Source of the DNA: Nonomuraea harbinensis
Lineage (GTDB): Bacteria; Actinomycetota; Actinomycetes; Streptosporangiales; Streptosporangiaceae
Reading direction: 5' to 3'
Assembly: GCF_019396385.1 (NCBI RefSeq)
Contig: NZ_JAHKRN010000011.1
Coordinates: 124,001-188,000 of the forward strand
Length of the DNA: 64,000 nucleotides
The notes under the pieces are model-generated. The model searched no databases. It saw nothing but the letters and a program-made list of their open reading frames with translations, and had not been told where the DNA came from. This document shows, one piece after another, positions 1-8,918 of the stretch (positions within the stretch are counted from its first letter, which is position 1; every line of letters begins with the position of its first letter). The position numbers and the translations under genes were made by a program.

Positions 1-435
1 AGAGGGTCTGTGGGTATGCTGCATCAGCTGTTATGTCCCAACTCGTACGGATTAATTCGATTGTTCAGCAATCGAAGAGAGGCCGCTCCGTGTGTCAGGG
101 GCGTCTGGGAAGGTCGCTATTACTACAGGTCCCGTAGTCAAGTGATCGTCGCCGAAATGGCTCCTGCCGCGTTGCCTTCCCGGGCGACCCTCGTACCGAG
201 GGAACCGCACCGTAACGGGGAGAACTGGGTGACCGGGCGGATCGGCCCGGAGACCACCTGGCGCAACCAGCCGGCCTGGAAGCGGAACCTCGGCACTGGG
301 ACCGTTACCGCCTGGGGAACTGAGCGACTTGCCGAAAGTGCCGCGCGTCAGAAAGGCACGAACGGTCGTCCCCAGGGACGACTTGAAGCGCCTGCGCCCC
401 CTGGCCAGTGGGCATTCTGTCGGCAGGTGAGTAGA
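1..435. other. Unassigned left edge, no convincing gene
   Basis: A plus-strand reading frame is open from 10 to 501, but it has no recognisable domain, its codon usage looks irregular, and it runs into the tail of the broken nucleotidyltransferase on the other strand. I see no tRNA, no group II intron domain V and no transposase motif. It may be decayed DNA or the far end of an element that begins outside the window. Confidence 0.3.
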
Positions 436-1136
436 TCAGTCGATCAGTCCCTCGGGTGGAATCCGACCTGGTCGGCGGAGAGGGTCGGATCTCGACGTTG
501 AGGTCGAGCCCTGTGTGAGATTGGTGCGTTCCAAGGCCTGCAGGAGATCAGCGGCCAGCAGAGACGTTGCCAAAGCGACTGTCTCGGGCTCGCCGATTCC
601 CTCTTCCGCGCGTCCGGCCATCGTTGAGCCGAGCGCGTCCGGTCCAGCCGCGAACAGTGCCGCCAGATGTTCGACGGCCTGCTCGGTGCGTCCATCACCG
701 TGTTGTCAATGACAGCGGCTTCGAGGCCTCGAGCGCGGGGGGTGGCACGGCGATCATGTGGTGGGATGCGGGCTCCCCGCGTGTTCCTCGTACCTGCTCC
801 CGCAAGGGCCTCGGGCACCATCAGATCCACCGGAATGCCCGCGGGGTTCAGCCACGCTCCGGGTTGTCCGCCGATGGGGTCACGGTAGAACCCCGCGCGG
901 CCCATGGCTTCTTCCAGAAGCGGATCGTCCTCCAGGACTCTCGGGTCGAGTACGAGGTCGCTGTCCTTCGTCGTCTCGGCGAGCGCGACAGGGCTTCGTG
1001 CGGTCCGCAGGTAGACGGCCTGTGCTCCGATCACGATCACAGCGTCGCGATGGGCGTCCAACGCGGCCAATGCATCGAGAAGCGCGGACCGAGATCGGAC
1101 GAGGATGTCACTACTGCTTACGCCAGGAGGATTCAT
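436..1136 (-). pseudogene. AbiEii-like nucleotidyltransferase toxin, internally deleted and frameshifted
   Basis: The ATG at 1136 follows a GGATGG ribosome-binding-like site. The N-terminal part reads like the nucleotidyltransferase of type IV toxin-antitoxin pairs, with a VIGAQAVYLRT stretch and the acidic pair DSDLVLD near residues 60-66. After 'AVIDNT' (about 690-705) the frame is lost. The expected C-terminus (EQAVEHLAALFAAG, then a helical tail to GLID) continues in another frame to a stop at 436. The middle segment that homologues have, normally about 60 residues including the VAKLHK-type region, is missing. A deletion with frameshift therefore explains it better than sequencing error alone. 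It overlaps the end of the upstream regulator by 26 nt, as these pairs do. The toxin is probably inactive. Confidence 0.75.
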
Positions 1137-2193
1137 GCCGTGCCATCCAGTCAATGAGTTCTTCGGCTTCGGAGGGGCTGCGTCCAGGGCCTGTCATCAA
1201 ATCGACGGCGACCTGGGGTGGCGCGGCGATCGTGAGACCGGAAGCGTCGGTAAGGGTACGGACGAAGACGACGTCGTTTTCCGGCTCGGCCAACATCACA
1301 TTCGCTCCGGCATCCGCGGGGCGAAGGTCCCAGAGCTGGGCGGTGTGCTCGGCATCCGTCGTGTAGATCATGGCGGAGCGGGCTGGAGCGTAGGGGGCCC
1401 AGGTGGCTGCGGCCAACGTCCCGGTTATGGCGTACTGGGTGGGATTATCACCCGCCCGTCGCATGAGGTCAGGCAGCCCTCTCGGGGCTATCCACCGTGT
1501 GACTCGACTGCTTCGTACGAACCCGTAGTCCTCGCTCCAACGCCTCAGCAGCGGGACCCAGTCGGGAACCACGACCGCACCCGAGCTGGTCCGCGTTGCC
1601 AGGTTCTCGCTCTCCAGGAACTCGATCACCCGGTAGGTCGACCCGGTAGATACGTCAGCGACGTCGATCAGTTCACGGATCGCCCACGATCTTTCGTGGT
1701 CCAACAGCGCACGGACGATCTTCGCAGCGGGAGCGCCCTTCAACGTTCCGCGCGGTCTTCCAGGACCGCGCCACGGATCATGGTCAGCCCCTCGATCTGC
1801 GATGTAGAGACCGGGCTGAGAGACGTTCAGGTTGATGTTCCCTGTCGCGTCTATGTAGGACAGGCCGGCCTCCGAGAGCCGCTTACGCACGGGTGGTGAC
1901 AGGTATCGGGCGACGACGACCCCACGGCTGCCCGGATGTGCGTCCGCGGCGGCATTCAACTGCTGGAGGAGTGTGGCGGTGTCACGTCTCTCCACCACGC
2001 GCTTGGCTTCAACGACCAGCACGACCGAGGTTCCGTCCGGTGCTGTCACCTTCCAGAGAGCGTCGAAGCGAGCATCGGGCGGTCTGCGGCTTAGGGGTTG
2101 GACGTCCCACCCGGTTGGCAGCCGATCGCCTAGCACAGCCATTCCGGCTCGCAGAACTTCATCCTCGTTCTGTGGCTGTGGTCTCGCCTCCAT
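1111..2193 (-). CDS. AbiEi-like winged-helix antitoxin/repressor with nuclease-fold N-terminus
   Basis: About 360 residues from the ATG at 2193; an upstream in-frame start at 2271 would run through the operator, so I rejected it. The N-terminal third has a PD-(D/E)xK-like arrangement (RFDALWKV followed by VVLVVEAKR, roughly residues 43-67). The centre has a winged helix-turn-helix (KIVRALL, then WAIRELIDVADVSTGSTYRVIEFLE). The C-terminal half is a conserved domain of unknown role. Actinobacteria often pair this architecture with an AbiEii-like nucleotidyltransferase, in which it acts as autorepressor and antitoxin. Its partner gene here is broken, so it may now be an orphan repressor. A perfect 11-bp inverted repeat just upstream fits autoregulation. 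Confidence 0.7.
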   Translation of the reverse strand: MEARPQPQNEDEVLRAGMAVLGDRLPTGWDVQPLSRRPPDARFDALWKVTAPDGTSVVLVVEAKRVVERRDTATLLQQLNAAADAHPGSRGVVVARYLSPPVRKRLSEAGLSYIDATGNINLNVSQPGLYIADRGADHDPWRGPGRPRGTLKGAPAAKIVRALLDHERSWAIRELIDVADVSTGSTYRVIEFLESENLATRTSSGAVVVPDWVPLLRRWSEDYGFVRSSRVTRWIAPRGLPDLMRRAGDNPTQYAITGTLAAATWAPYAPARSAMIYTTDAEHTAQLWDLRPADAGANVMLAEPENDVVFVRTLTDASGLTIAAPPQVAVDLMTGPGRSPSEAEELIDWMARHESSWRKQ

Positions 2194-2215
2194 CGGTGCT
2201 CTCCAAGTCGCTCGG

Positions 2216-2270
2216 TGTTCAGGAAAAATGCTAGCTCCGCTGGCGACGGAAGGATGGTATTTCCTGAACA
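2216..2270. promoter_or_regulatory. Inverted-repeat operator upstream of the AbiEi-like gene
   Basis: TGTTCAGGAAA at 2216-2226 is matched perfectly by TTTCCTGAACA at 2260-2270, with 33 bp between. It lies 23-77 bp upstream of the ATG at 2193. AbiEi repressors are known to bind paired inverted repeats upstream of their own operon, and this fits that pattern. Confidence 0.6.
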
Positions 2271-2322
2271 ACGCCGGAGACGGTTGCTGGGGCGGGTCCC
2301 TGGTACCGCTCCGCCAGTCCCC

Positions 2323-2775
2323 TCAGCGCTCAATGGGCGTCGGTGTGTCATGCGTCAAGGCGTGGGAACGCTCGATCAGGCTGGTCATCGCTTGTTGGAA
2401 GTCGAGACGCTGCTGTTCGCTCCAGCCGTCCGTCAGTTGGTCGAAGACCTGCTCCTGCCAGCGGTGCGCGTCCTCCAGCAGCGCGTGGCCTGACGAGGTC
2501 ACCGTCGCGTGGCGTCGGCGTCCGTCCGCCGCCGAGGTCCGCATCTCCAGGTATCCGGCGTCTGCCGCGCTCTTCACCAGCCGGGACGCTCCGCTCTGGT
2601 CGATGCCGATCTCGTCGGCGATGGCGTTGACCGTCGCTTCCTGGCCGTGCCGGGTGAGGGCGAGGACCGCCTCGGTGACGAGGACGAGCCGGCCTTGCTC
2701 CGTGGCTCGATGGTCCACGCTCCTGCGTGACCAGTGGCGTACGAACTGGAACAGGACCTGTCCGGGGCCGCTCAT
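2323..2775 (-). CDS. MarR-family transcriptional regulator
   Basis: 150 residues, normal for MarR. The winged helix-turn-helix is clear: ATVNAIADEIGIDQSGASRLVKSAADAGYL (recognition helix about residues 55-75), followed by a wing with DGRRRHATVT. N- and C-terminal helices for dimerisation flank it. Its ATG overlaps the stop of the upstream NTF2-like gene by 4 nt, so the two are translationally coupled. A near-palindrome upstream of that first gene is the likely operator. Ligand and targets beyond its own operon cannot be read from the sequence. Confidence 0.88.
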   Translation of the reverse strand: MSGPGQVLFQFVRHWSRRSVDHRATEQGRLVLVTEAVLALTRHGQEATVNAIADEIGIDQSGASRLVKSAADAGYLEMRTSAADGRRRHATVTSSGHALLEDAHRWQEQVFDQLTDGWSEQQRLDFQQAMTSLIERSHALTHDTPTPIER

Positions 2776-3152
2776 TCGGTGGCCGCCATCTCACGGCAGA
2801 TGTAGGCCAGGTCCAGCGCTGACCTGAGGTCGGGCAGTCGGAGGGCGGCGGACACCTGCTGCCCGGTCACTCGGAACACCGTGGCCACCCTGGTCGGGGT
2901 CTCGTTCCCGGGCCAGGTGGCGTCCTCCTCCACGACCATGAGCCTGTCACTGATGGGGTGCCACGACCGCGGCGTCATCGTGATCCCGGAACGCTCGACC
3001 CACTCCGCGAACTGTTCGGGAGTGATCGGACCCGCGCCCTTCGGGCCCAGGACGACGATCGGATCGCTGACCGCCTGCGCCGCACGCTCCAGGTCACCGC
3101 CGTTCACGCTCGCGTGCCACTTGTTGATGGTCTCTTCCAGAGCTGACTCCAT
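2772..3152 (-). CDS. SnoaL/NTF2-like small protein
   Basis: 126 residues from the ATG at 3152, chosen because it opens with the typical first helix (ESALEETINKWHASVNGGDLERAA) of the NTF2/SnoaL cone fold and because the region upstream is occupied by an operator-like palindrome. Members are small-molecule isomerases, hydrolases or pure binding proteins, so no reaction can be assigned. It is co-transcribed with the MarR regulator, and may metabolise or bind that regulator's ligand. Confidence 0.7.
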   Translation of the reverse strand: MESALEETINKWHASVNGGDLERAAQAVSDPIVVLGPKGAGPITPEQFAEWVERSGITMTPRSWHPISDRLMVVEEDATWPGNETPTRVATVFRVTGQQVSAALRLPDLRSALDLAYICREMAATE

Positions 3153-3160
3153 GTGCGAAG

Positions 3161-3179
3161 TGTATGCGAAACGCATGCA
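3161..3179. promoter_or_regulatory. Probable MarR operator
   Basis: A 19-bp near-palindrome, TGtATGCGaaaCGCATgCA, contains a perfect ATGCG-AAA-CGCAT core at 3164-3176. It starts 9 nt upstream of the NTF2-like/MarR operon start codon, where bound repressor would cover the transcription start. It could also affect the pentapeptide gene that leaves in the other direction 63 nt away. Confidence 0.6.
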
Positions 3180-3241
3180 TCTATGGGTGTGGCGATCCGA
3201 GCAGCGACTCCCCGCGCGCGGCATGGGCTAGGCTCCGCCCG

Positions 3242-3925
3242 ATGTCTTCCCCATCTCCCCGCCGACAGCCGAAGCGGCCCAAAGCACCTGCGGCCCCCAA
3301 ACTGCCCTCGTCGCTGGTCATGGCGGAACTTCCCCAGCATGCCCTGGAGGACGACGGCACCTATCGCGGCCTGGAGTTCCACGGCGGCGACCTGACCTCT
3401 CTCCAGGCTGACGCGGTCGACTACGGGGGCTGCCGGTTCGTCACCACCAGCTTCGCAGGCACCCAGTTGCGTAGAGCCGGGTTCGTGGACGTGGAGCTGG
3501 AACGCTGCGACCTGTCCAACATGACGGCCAGAACGTCGGGCATGCATCGGACCCGGACGTCGGCGACCCGGCTGACCGGCATGACCTGGACCGAATGCAC
3601 GTTCCGTGACGTGCTCTTCGACGCATGCCGCGCCGATCTGACCGGGTTTCGATTCTCGACGTTCAAGAACGCCGTTTTCCGCGACTGCGTCATGCGTGAG
3701 GCCAATTTCCAGAACGCCGACCTGCGGGGAGTCCGCTTCGAGCGCTGCGATCTGAGCGGGGCCCAGTTCTCGCAGGCGCAGATGGACGGCGCGCACTTCT
3801 CCGACTGCGTGCTGCTGGGGATCGGCGGTGTCACCAGTCTCAAGGGCGCGATCGTGACCAGCCGTGACGCGCAAGGACTGGCTCTCGCCCTGGCCGGCGC
3901 GTTGGGCATCCTCATCGAGGAGTAG
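3242..3925 (+). CDS. Pentapeptide-repeat protein
   Basis: 227 residues from the ATG at 3242. A TAGGCT hexamer ends 7 nt before this ATG, the spacing of a leaderless actinobacterial promoter, which supports it over the in-frame start at 3164. After a basic, proline-rich N-terminus (about 30 residues) the protein consists of A(D/N)LXX-type five-residue repeats (for example ANFQN ADLRG VRFER CDLSG AQFSQ), expected to form a right-handed quadrilateral beta-helix. The last 25 residues are a hydrophobic helical cap. Some family members mimic DNA and protect gyrase; many have no known function, and nothing here decides. Confidence 0.85.
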   Translation: MSSPSPRRQPKRPKAPAAPKLPSSLVMAELPQHALEDDGTYRGLEFHGGDLTSLQADAVDYGGCRFVTTSFAGTQLRRAGFVDVELERCDLSNMTARTSGMHRTRTSATRLTGMTWTECTFRDVLFDACRADLTGFRFSTFKNAVFRDCVMREANFQNADLRGVRFERCDLSGAQFSQAQMDGAHFSDCVLLGIGGVTSLKGAIVTSRDAQGLALALAGALGILIEE

Positions 3926-3984
3926 CGCGTCCCCACGACAGGCCGATGTGCGGCTCGCCGCGTACGAGTGATCTGCCGTGTCGG

Positions 3985-4602
3985 TCACCGCTCGCGACGG
4001 CGTCGTGGCTTGCCGGTCACCCCGCCGAACAGCGCCAGGCCCTTCACCACGAGCACCGGCGCCGACGGGTCGACGTCGGGGCCGCCGTGCACGTCGAAGC
4101 CGCCGAAGATGCCGACGCCCTCGTTGCGCACCTCCATCCCCTCGGGAACGATGATCTCGGTCCCGCCGAAGATCGCAGTGACCTTGATCTCGACTTCCCT
4201 CGCCTCGAACTCGGCATCGGTCAGGTCGAACCGCACGCCACCGAAGAGGGCGAGCGCCCTGGTCCGGCGCCGCACACGCCAGCGGCCCTTGCGGTCGGCG
4301 CCGCCGAAGATCGCGATGACGTTCTCGGGCTCGGAGTTCGTGGCCGAGGGGTTGGAGACCAGGCTCGGGGTCACCGGGTGGGGCTGGTCGATCTGGAGGT
4401 CATGGGTGAGGAGCTGGAGCTCTCCCACGGTCTTGGCCTGGTAGAGCTTGTCCAGGCGTTCGGAGTACTCATCATGGCTCAGCTGACCGGTGCTCATCGC
4501 TTCACCGAGCACGGTGGCGATCTGCTCCCTGTTGCTGTCCGAGGCACGCAGATGCGACCGCTGGGAGTCCATGGGCGAGGGGCGGTTTTCCATACCAGTC
4601 AC
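3985..4602 (-). CDS. DUF1707 SHOCT-like plus LiaF-like C-terminal domain protein
   Basis: 205 residues. Residues about 17-68 are the DUF1707 helical domain (LRASDSNREQIATVLGEA, then LSHDEYSERLDKLYQAKT). Residues 90-195 carry four repeated beta strands with AIFGG/ALFGG/GIFGG signatures, as in the cell-wall-stress protein LiaF family and other DUF2154-type domains. No membrane segment separates the two parts, unlike true LiaF. The GTG at 4602 is preferred because GAGA lies just upstream; the ATG at 4593 is possible. It is probably cytoplasmic and envelope-stress related, but this is family inference. Confidence 0.78.
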   Translation of the reverse strand: MTGMENRPSPMDSQRSHLRASDSNREQIATVLGEAMSTGQLSHDEYSERLDKLYQAKTVGELQLLTHDLQIDQPHPVTPSLVSNPSATNSEPENVIAIFGGADRKGRWRVRRRTRALALFGGVRFDLTDAEFEAREVEIKVTAIFGGTEIIVPEGMEVRNEGVGIFGGFDVHGGPDVDPSAPVLVVKGLALFGGVTGKPRRRRER

Positions 4603-4784
4603 GATAGTTCTCGTTCATCCCTGGAGGGAGCCCGCTTCCGGGTCGTGGTCAGCGCCGTGACAGCCGGTGACCGAGGAGGAGCCTTGATCGAACATGTCCC
4701 CACCGCGTGTGCGCTGGTCATGGCCTTTTCCTCAGACGAGCTGCGGGCCTTCGCTCTGGAACTCCGGCGCGGCCGATTGGTACG

Positions 4785-4979
4785 TCACGCCAAGCGGCTC
4801 GTTCCGCAGATGGCGCACGCGGACCTGCCGAAAGCCCTGGCCTTGTCCAGATCGACCTTGTCGATATCCCGCAGTTCGTAGCCCTGGACCCTGCCACCTT
4901 CCTGCCCCGCCTGCAGCGCCAGGCAGTCGGGGGAGGTGTGGTAGCGGTCGCCGGCCGCGGTTACCCATACGTCAATCAT
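4785..4979 (-). CDS. Small Cys-containing protein, Ada-like zinc-site pattern
   Basis: 64 residues from the ATG at 4979, which has GGAAG upstream. A longer form from a GTG at 5126 would add a hydrophobic signal-like stretch (CGALAVVLLVAAG), so the protein might instead be exported. The pattern YHTSPDCLAL near the start and SACAICG near the end gives one Cys plus a CxxC, similar to small domains that resemble the metal-binding part of Ada. Its function is unknown. It is a single gene between two divergently oriented neighbours. Confidence 0.5.
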   Translation of the reverse strand: MIDVWVTAAGDRYHTSPDCLALQAGQEGGRVQGYELRDIDKVDLDKARAFGRSACAICGTSRLA

Positions 4980-5337
4980 GATCACTTCCGTTTCTGGAAT
5001 GGTCTCGTGAGAGTTCTCGGCGGCGCCAGTGGCTGGACCGGCCGCGACGAGGAGGACGACTGCGAGAGCACCGCAGCGCGGCGCGCTGAAGAGTTCGCGG
5101 ATCACCCGTGTCGATTTCGTGCTCACCCGGCCACGTCGGTGGACCAGGTGGTGAGGGACGAACGGACGTCGACCGTACGGCACGGCGGCTGTACTACGCC
5201 GAGAAGGTTCCAGCGATCTCGATGCGGCCACCGGGTGTCCGAAACTGTGCGCATCGTGGCGTTTCAGACGCTCGTGCCGGCCGGCGGCCGCCGCCAGGAT
5301 GATCCCCAGCGGACATCTGAGGACAGTAGGAGAGCTG

Positions 5338-6384
5338 ATGGGCACGGCTGTGGTGGTCTACGGTGCGTACGGGCACACGGGGCGGTTCGTGGTGGCGGAG
5401 CTGAGGGAGCGGGGGTTCGTCCCGGTTCTGTCCGGGCGCGACGAAGGCAAGCTGCGGGCGGTGGCTGAGCCGGGGGACGACGTCAGGCCGGCGTCGGTCG
5501 ACGATCCGGCGGCGCTCGACCGGGCGCTGGCCGGGGCGGCGGCGGTGGTCAACTGCGCCGGGCCGTTCGCCACGACCGCCGCCCCGGTGATCGAGGCGGC
5601 GTTGCGGGCCGGGATCCCCTATGTGGACGTGGCGGCCGAGATCGAGGCGAACGCCGACACGTTCGCGCGGTTCGCGGACCGGGCCCGCGAGGCCGGAGCC
5701 GTGGTCGTCCCCGCGATGGCGTTCTACGGCGGTCTGGCCGATCTGCTGGCCACCGCGGCGATGGGCGACTGGACGGCGGCCGACGAGGCGCACGTCGCCT
5801 ACGGCCTGAGCAGCTGGCACCCGACCGCCGGGACGCGCGTCGCGGGCCAGGTCTCCGGGCGGCGGCGCGACGGCCGGCGGGTCCGGTTCACGAAGGGGCG
5901 GCTGGAGTACCACGGGGACGACCTGCCGACGCTGCGGTGGTCCTTCCCCGAGCCGATGGGCGCCAGGGACGTGATCGGGGAGTTCACCATGGCCGACGTC
6001 GTCACGATCCCCAGCCACCTGTCCATCCCCGAGGTGCGCTCGTACATGGCGGCCGAGGCGGCCAGGGACCTGTCGGCGCCGGACACGCCGGCGCCGGTCG
6101 CGGCGGACGAACGCGGGCGCTCCGGGCAGACGTTCGTCGTGGACGTCGTCGTACGCTCCGGCGGGGAGGAGCGGCGGGCGGTGGCGCGCGGGCAGGACAT
6201 CTACGCCGTCTCCGCGCCGCTGGCGGTGGAGGCGGTCCACCGGATCCTGACCGGGCAGACCAGGGCCGTCGGGGTCGCGTCCGCCGGGGAGATCTTCGAC
6301 GCGGCCGACTTCCTCCGCGCGCTGTCGCCGGACGTCACGTTCGAGCTGGTTTCTCCTCGGCAGAACGCTGGAGCAGCAGGGTGA
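5338..6384 (+). CDS. Saccharopine dehydrogenase-like NAD(P)-binding protein
   Basis: 348 residues from the ATG at 5338, preceded by AGGAG. The N-terminus is a Rossmann fold (VVVYGAYGHTGRFVVAEL) with the GxxGxxG-type loop near residues 8-14. The following segment (AGAAAVVNCAGPF) matches the saccharopine dehydrogenase/trans-enoyl reductase superfamily, as do a conserved YVDVAAE and the mid-protein YGLSSWHPT region. Substrates in this family range from saccharopine to lipids, so none is assigned. Its 3' end overlaps the convergent methyltransferase by 50 nt. Confidence 0.75.
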   Translation: MGTAVVVYGAYGHTGRFVVAELRERGFVPVLSGRDEGKLRAVAEPGDDVRPASVDDPAALDRALAGAAAVVNCAGPFATTAAPVIEAALRAGIPYVDVAAEIEANADTFARFADRAREAGAVVVPAMAFYGGLADLLATAAMGDWTAADEAHVAYGLSSWHPTAGTRVAGQVSGRRRDGRRVRFTKGRLEYHGDDLPTLRWSFPEPMGARDVIGEFTMADVVTIPSHLSIPEVRSYMAAEAARDLSAPDTPAPVAADERGRSGQTFVVDVVVRSGGEERRAVARGQDIYAVSAPLAVEAVHRILTGQTRAVGVASAGEIFDAADFLRALSPDVTFELVSPRQNAGAAG

Positions 6385-7099
6385 CGAAGCCCAGGACCTT
6401 CCGGTAGCCGTGCAGCCACGTGTCGCGGTGTTCGAGGGCGGCCGCGCGGGCGGCGTCGGCGTCCGGGCCGGGGTGCTCGTTGGCCCAGCGCAGCAGCGTG
6501 CCGGTCCAGGACCACTCGTAGTCGTCCCATTCGGACAGGTCGCTGGTGTACGCGTAGACGGTGTCGAATCCGGCGGACTCGGCCGCGGCGACGGTTCCGG
6601 GCAGGTCGAGGAGGTCCGACGGGCCGGCGCCGAGACCGGCGAGCGCTTCCGGCGTCGGTTCGCGCTCCCAGAAGCCCTCGCCGATGAGCGCCAGCCCGTT
6701 CGGCTTGAGGTAGCGGCGCACGTGTCCGGCGGTGGGGCCGAGGCCGCCGAACGCGTGGGTCGCCCCGACACAGAGCACCAGGTCGTACTTCTCGGCGACC
6801 GGGAAGTCGGCGGCCGGCTTCTCGTGCAGCCGGATGCGCTTCCAGACGCCCTGGACCTCGGCGTGCGCCTCGGCCGCCTTGAGCGCCTCGGCGGAGACGT
6901 CGACGCCGTCGGCGGTCGCGTCTTCGTACAGCGCCAGCGCGCGGAGCGTCCACGCGGCCTCGCCGCAGCCGAGATCGAGGATCCTCGCCCCCTCGGGCAG
7001 CCGGGCCCGGCGCAGCAGCCGGGTCACGTGCGCGCCGGAGACCGGAGCGGCGATGGGGTGGTCGCGGTGGGCGAGATGGCTGATGAGCCGGCGTTCCAT
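6335..7099 (-). CDS. Class I SAM-dependent methyltransferase
   Basis: 254 residues from the ATG at 7099; a TTG at 7111 is an alternative. Motif I is ILDLGCGEAAWTL (about residues 40-52), followed by an acidic loop (DGVDVSAEALKAA) and motif IV-like YDLVLCVGATHAF. The C-terminal half contains a Trp-rich cap (WDDYEWSWTGTLLRW). It resembles the small-molecule methyltransferases annotated only as class I SAM-dependent. It lies 21 nt downstream of the dehydrogenase gene on the same strand and is probably co-transcribed with it. Confidence 0.8.
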   Translation of the reverse strand: MERRLISHLAHRDHPIAAPVSGAHVTRLLRRARLPEGARILDLGCGEAAWTLRALALYEDATADGVDVSAEALKAAEAHAEVQGVWKRIRLHEKPAADFPVAEKYDLVLCVGATHAFGGLGPTAGHVRRYLKPNGLALIGEGFWEREPTPEALAGLGAGPSDLLDLPGTVAAAESAGFDTVYAYTSDLSEWDDYEWSWTGTLLRWANEHPGPDADAARAAALEHRDTWLHGYRKVLGFVTLLLQRSAEEKPART

Positions 7100-7120
7100 G
7101 GACCCATCCAAGCCGAGTGA

Positions 7121-8107
7121 TCAGATCTTGACGACCACTTTTCCGGACGCGTGCCCCATTTCCTGATAGCGGACGGCGGCCGGGATCTCCTCGAAGGGGT
7201 AGGTACGGTCGATCACCGGGGTGACCTTGCCGGCCTCGATGAGCTCGGTCAGCGCCAGCAGGTTCCGCTTGTTCTCGGTGCAGCCCACCACGTCGGCCGT
7301 GGTCATCGTCTGCGACACGAACAGCGACAACAGGGGCGCCGCGACCACGTGGGGCATGGGACGCAGCCACCGGCCGCCCTTGCCGCCGACGACCACGTAG
7401 GTGCCCTTGCGGGTCATCACCCGCCTGCAGGCCAGGGCCGAGTGACTGCCGGCGCAGTCCAGGACGACGTCGTAGCGCCGGCCCCGCCGGGTGAAGTCCT
7501 CCTTGGCGTAGTTGACCACGTCATCCGCGCCGATCGAGCGGACCAGGTCGACGTTGCGCGGGCCGCAGACGCCGGTGACCTGCGCGCCGAACGCCTTGGC
7601 GATCTGTACGCCGAACGTGCCCACGCCTCCTGAGGCGCCGATCACGAGCACGCTCTGGCCCGGCTGGACCGGGGCCCGGTCGCGCAGGGCGATCAGGGCG
7701 GTGTTGGCCGCCAGGGGCACCGCCGCGGCCTGCTCGAACGTCAGGTTCTCCGGCTTGGGGGCCAGCTCGTCCGCCCGTACGAGGGCGTACTGGCCGAAGC
7801 CGCCCTGCTTGGACATCGCGTACACCTCGTCCCCCGGGCGGAACTCGGTCACGCCCTCGCCGACCGCCTCCACCTGGCCTGCCACGTCGGCGCCGAGGAT
7901 GGCGATCTTCGGCCGGCGAACCCCCAGGGGGCCGCCCATCAGGCGTGAGACGCGCGGCTCGCCTCTCATGAGGTGCCAGTCGTACGGCTGGACGGAGGTG
8001 GCGCGCACCCGGACCAGCACGTCGCCGCGGCCCGGCACGGGCCGGTCGAGGGTGGTGAGTTCGAGCGCGTCGGGTGAGCCGTACGAGCGCAGGACGAACG
8101 CCTTCAT
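7121..8107 (-). CDS. NAD(P)-dependent alcohol dehydrogenase / quinone oxidoreductase-like (MDR)
   Basis: 328 residues from the ATG at 8107 with a GAGGAGAA ribosome-binding site 6 nt upstream. The N-terminal GroES-like domain (DVLVRVRATSVQPYDWHLMRGE) lacks the Cys and His pattern of the catalytic zinc site, which points to the zinc-free quinone-oxidoreductase branch. The cofactor domain has VLVIGASGGVGTFGVQIAKAFGA. The C-terminus (AGKVTPVIDRTYPFEEIPAAVRY) is typical of the family. It likely reduces an enone or quinone with NADPH. Confidence 0.88.
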   Translation of the reverse strand: MKAFVLRSYGSPDALELTTLDRPVPGRGDVLVRVRATSVQPYDWHLMRGEPRVSRLMGGPLGVRRPKIAILGADVAGQVEAVGEGVTEFRPGDEVYAMSKQGGFGQYALVRADELAPKPENLTFEQAAAVPLAANTALIALRDRAPVQPGQSVLVIGASGGVGTFGVQIAKAFGAQVTGVCGPRNVDLVRSIGADDVVNYAKEDFTRRGRRYDVVLDCAGSHSALACRRVMTRKGTYVVVGGKGGRWLRPMPHVVAAPLLSLFVSQTMTTADVVGCTENKRNLLALTELIEAGKVTPVIDRTYPFEEIPAAVRYQEMGHASGKVVVKI

Positions 8108-8267
8108 CGTTTTCTCCTCGGGAGATCCGGAATCGTGCAATCAGCGTAAAAATCCTGCTTAAGGGGGTCATCAGCCGAAAGTACGCCTGATTGACGGACG
8201 ATCGGCCAGCTCAACACCGGCCCTTCTGCTGATGAGCCACCACCCGCTCCACCGTCACGATCGGGGC

Positions 8268-8918
8268 ATGACAGACAAGATTGCGACGCGGCGGGGCCGG
8301 GCAGGGTGGACCGTGGCCGCGCTGATCGGGCTCGGCCTCATCCCGGTGATCGCCGGCGGCATCCGCATGGCCGAGCTGACCGGCGGCGCGGCGGTCACGC
8401 CGGACAACGCGCGGTTCCTGGCCTCGCCCGTCCCGATCGTGCTGCACATCGTCGGGGTGACCGTCTACACCGTGCTCGGGGCGTTCCAGTTCGTCCCCCG
8501 GTTACGTCGCAGGAAGGTCGGCTGGCATCGCAGAGCCGGACGGCTGCTGGCCCCGTGCGGGCTCGTCGCGGCGGTCAGCGGGATGTGGATGGCCGTGTTC
8601 TACGCCCTGCCCGAGCATGACGGGCCGCTCCTGGCCGCCTTCCGGCTGGTGTTCGGCACGGCCATGGCCGCCTCGATCGTGCTCGGCCTGGCGGCGATCC
8701 GGCGGCGCGACCTCACCGCGCACCGCGCCTGGATGATCCGCGGTTACGCGATCGGCCTGGGCGCGGGCACGCAGGCGTTCGTGCTCGCGCCCTACTACGG
8801 GATCGCCGGCCCGCCCGACCAGCTCGCCAGGGCGCTGCTCCTGGGCGCCGGTTGGCTGATCAACCTGGTCGTGGCCGAGGTGATCATCCAGAGGTGGCCG
8901 GTCAGGTTCAGCTCCTGA
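8268..8918 (+). CDS. DUF2306-type integral membrane protein
   Basis: 216 residues from the ATG at 8268. There are about six hydrophobic helices, beginning WTVAALIGLGLIPVIAGGIRM. The conserved KVGWHRRAGR between helices 2 and 3, the RRRDLTAHRAWMIRGYA stretch and the FVLAPYY segment match DUF2306 proteins, whose conserved His residues suggest a possible heme or metal site. No function is established. It converges with and overlaps the response-regulator gene by 11 nt. Confidence 0.75.
   Translation: MTDKIATRRGRAGWTVAALIGLGLIPVIAGGIRMAELTGGAAVTPDNARFLASPVPIVLHIVGVTVYTVLGAFQFVPRLRRRKVGWHRRAGRLLAPCGLVAAVSGMWMAVFYALPEHDGPLLAAFRLVFGTAMAASIVLGLAAIRRRDLTAHRAWMIRGYAIGLGAGTQAFVLAPYYGIAGPPDQLARALLLGAGWLINLVVAEVIIQRWPVRFSS

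Noticed and set aside
10..501. A 163-codon plus-strand frame at the left edge
   Set aside because: No domain, irregular composition, and it overlaps the tail of the broken nucleotidyltransferase; I could not support it as a gene.
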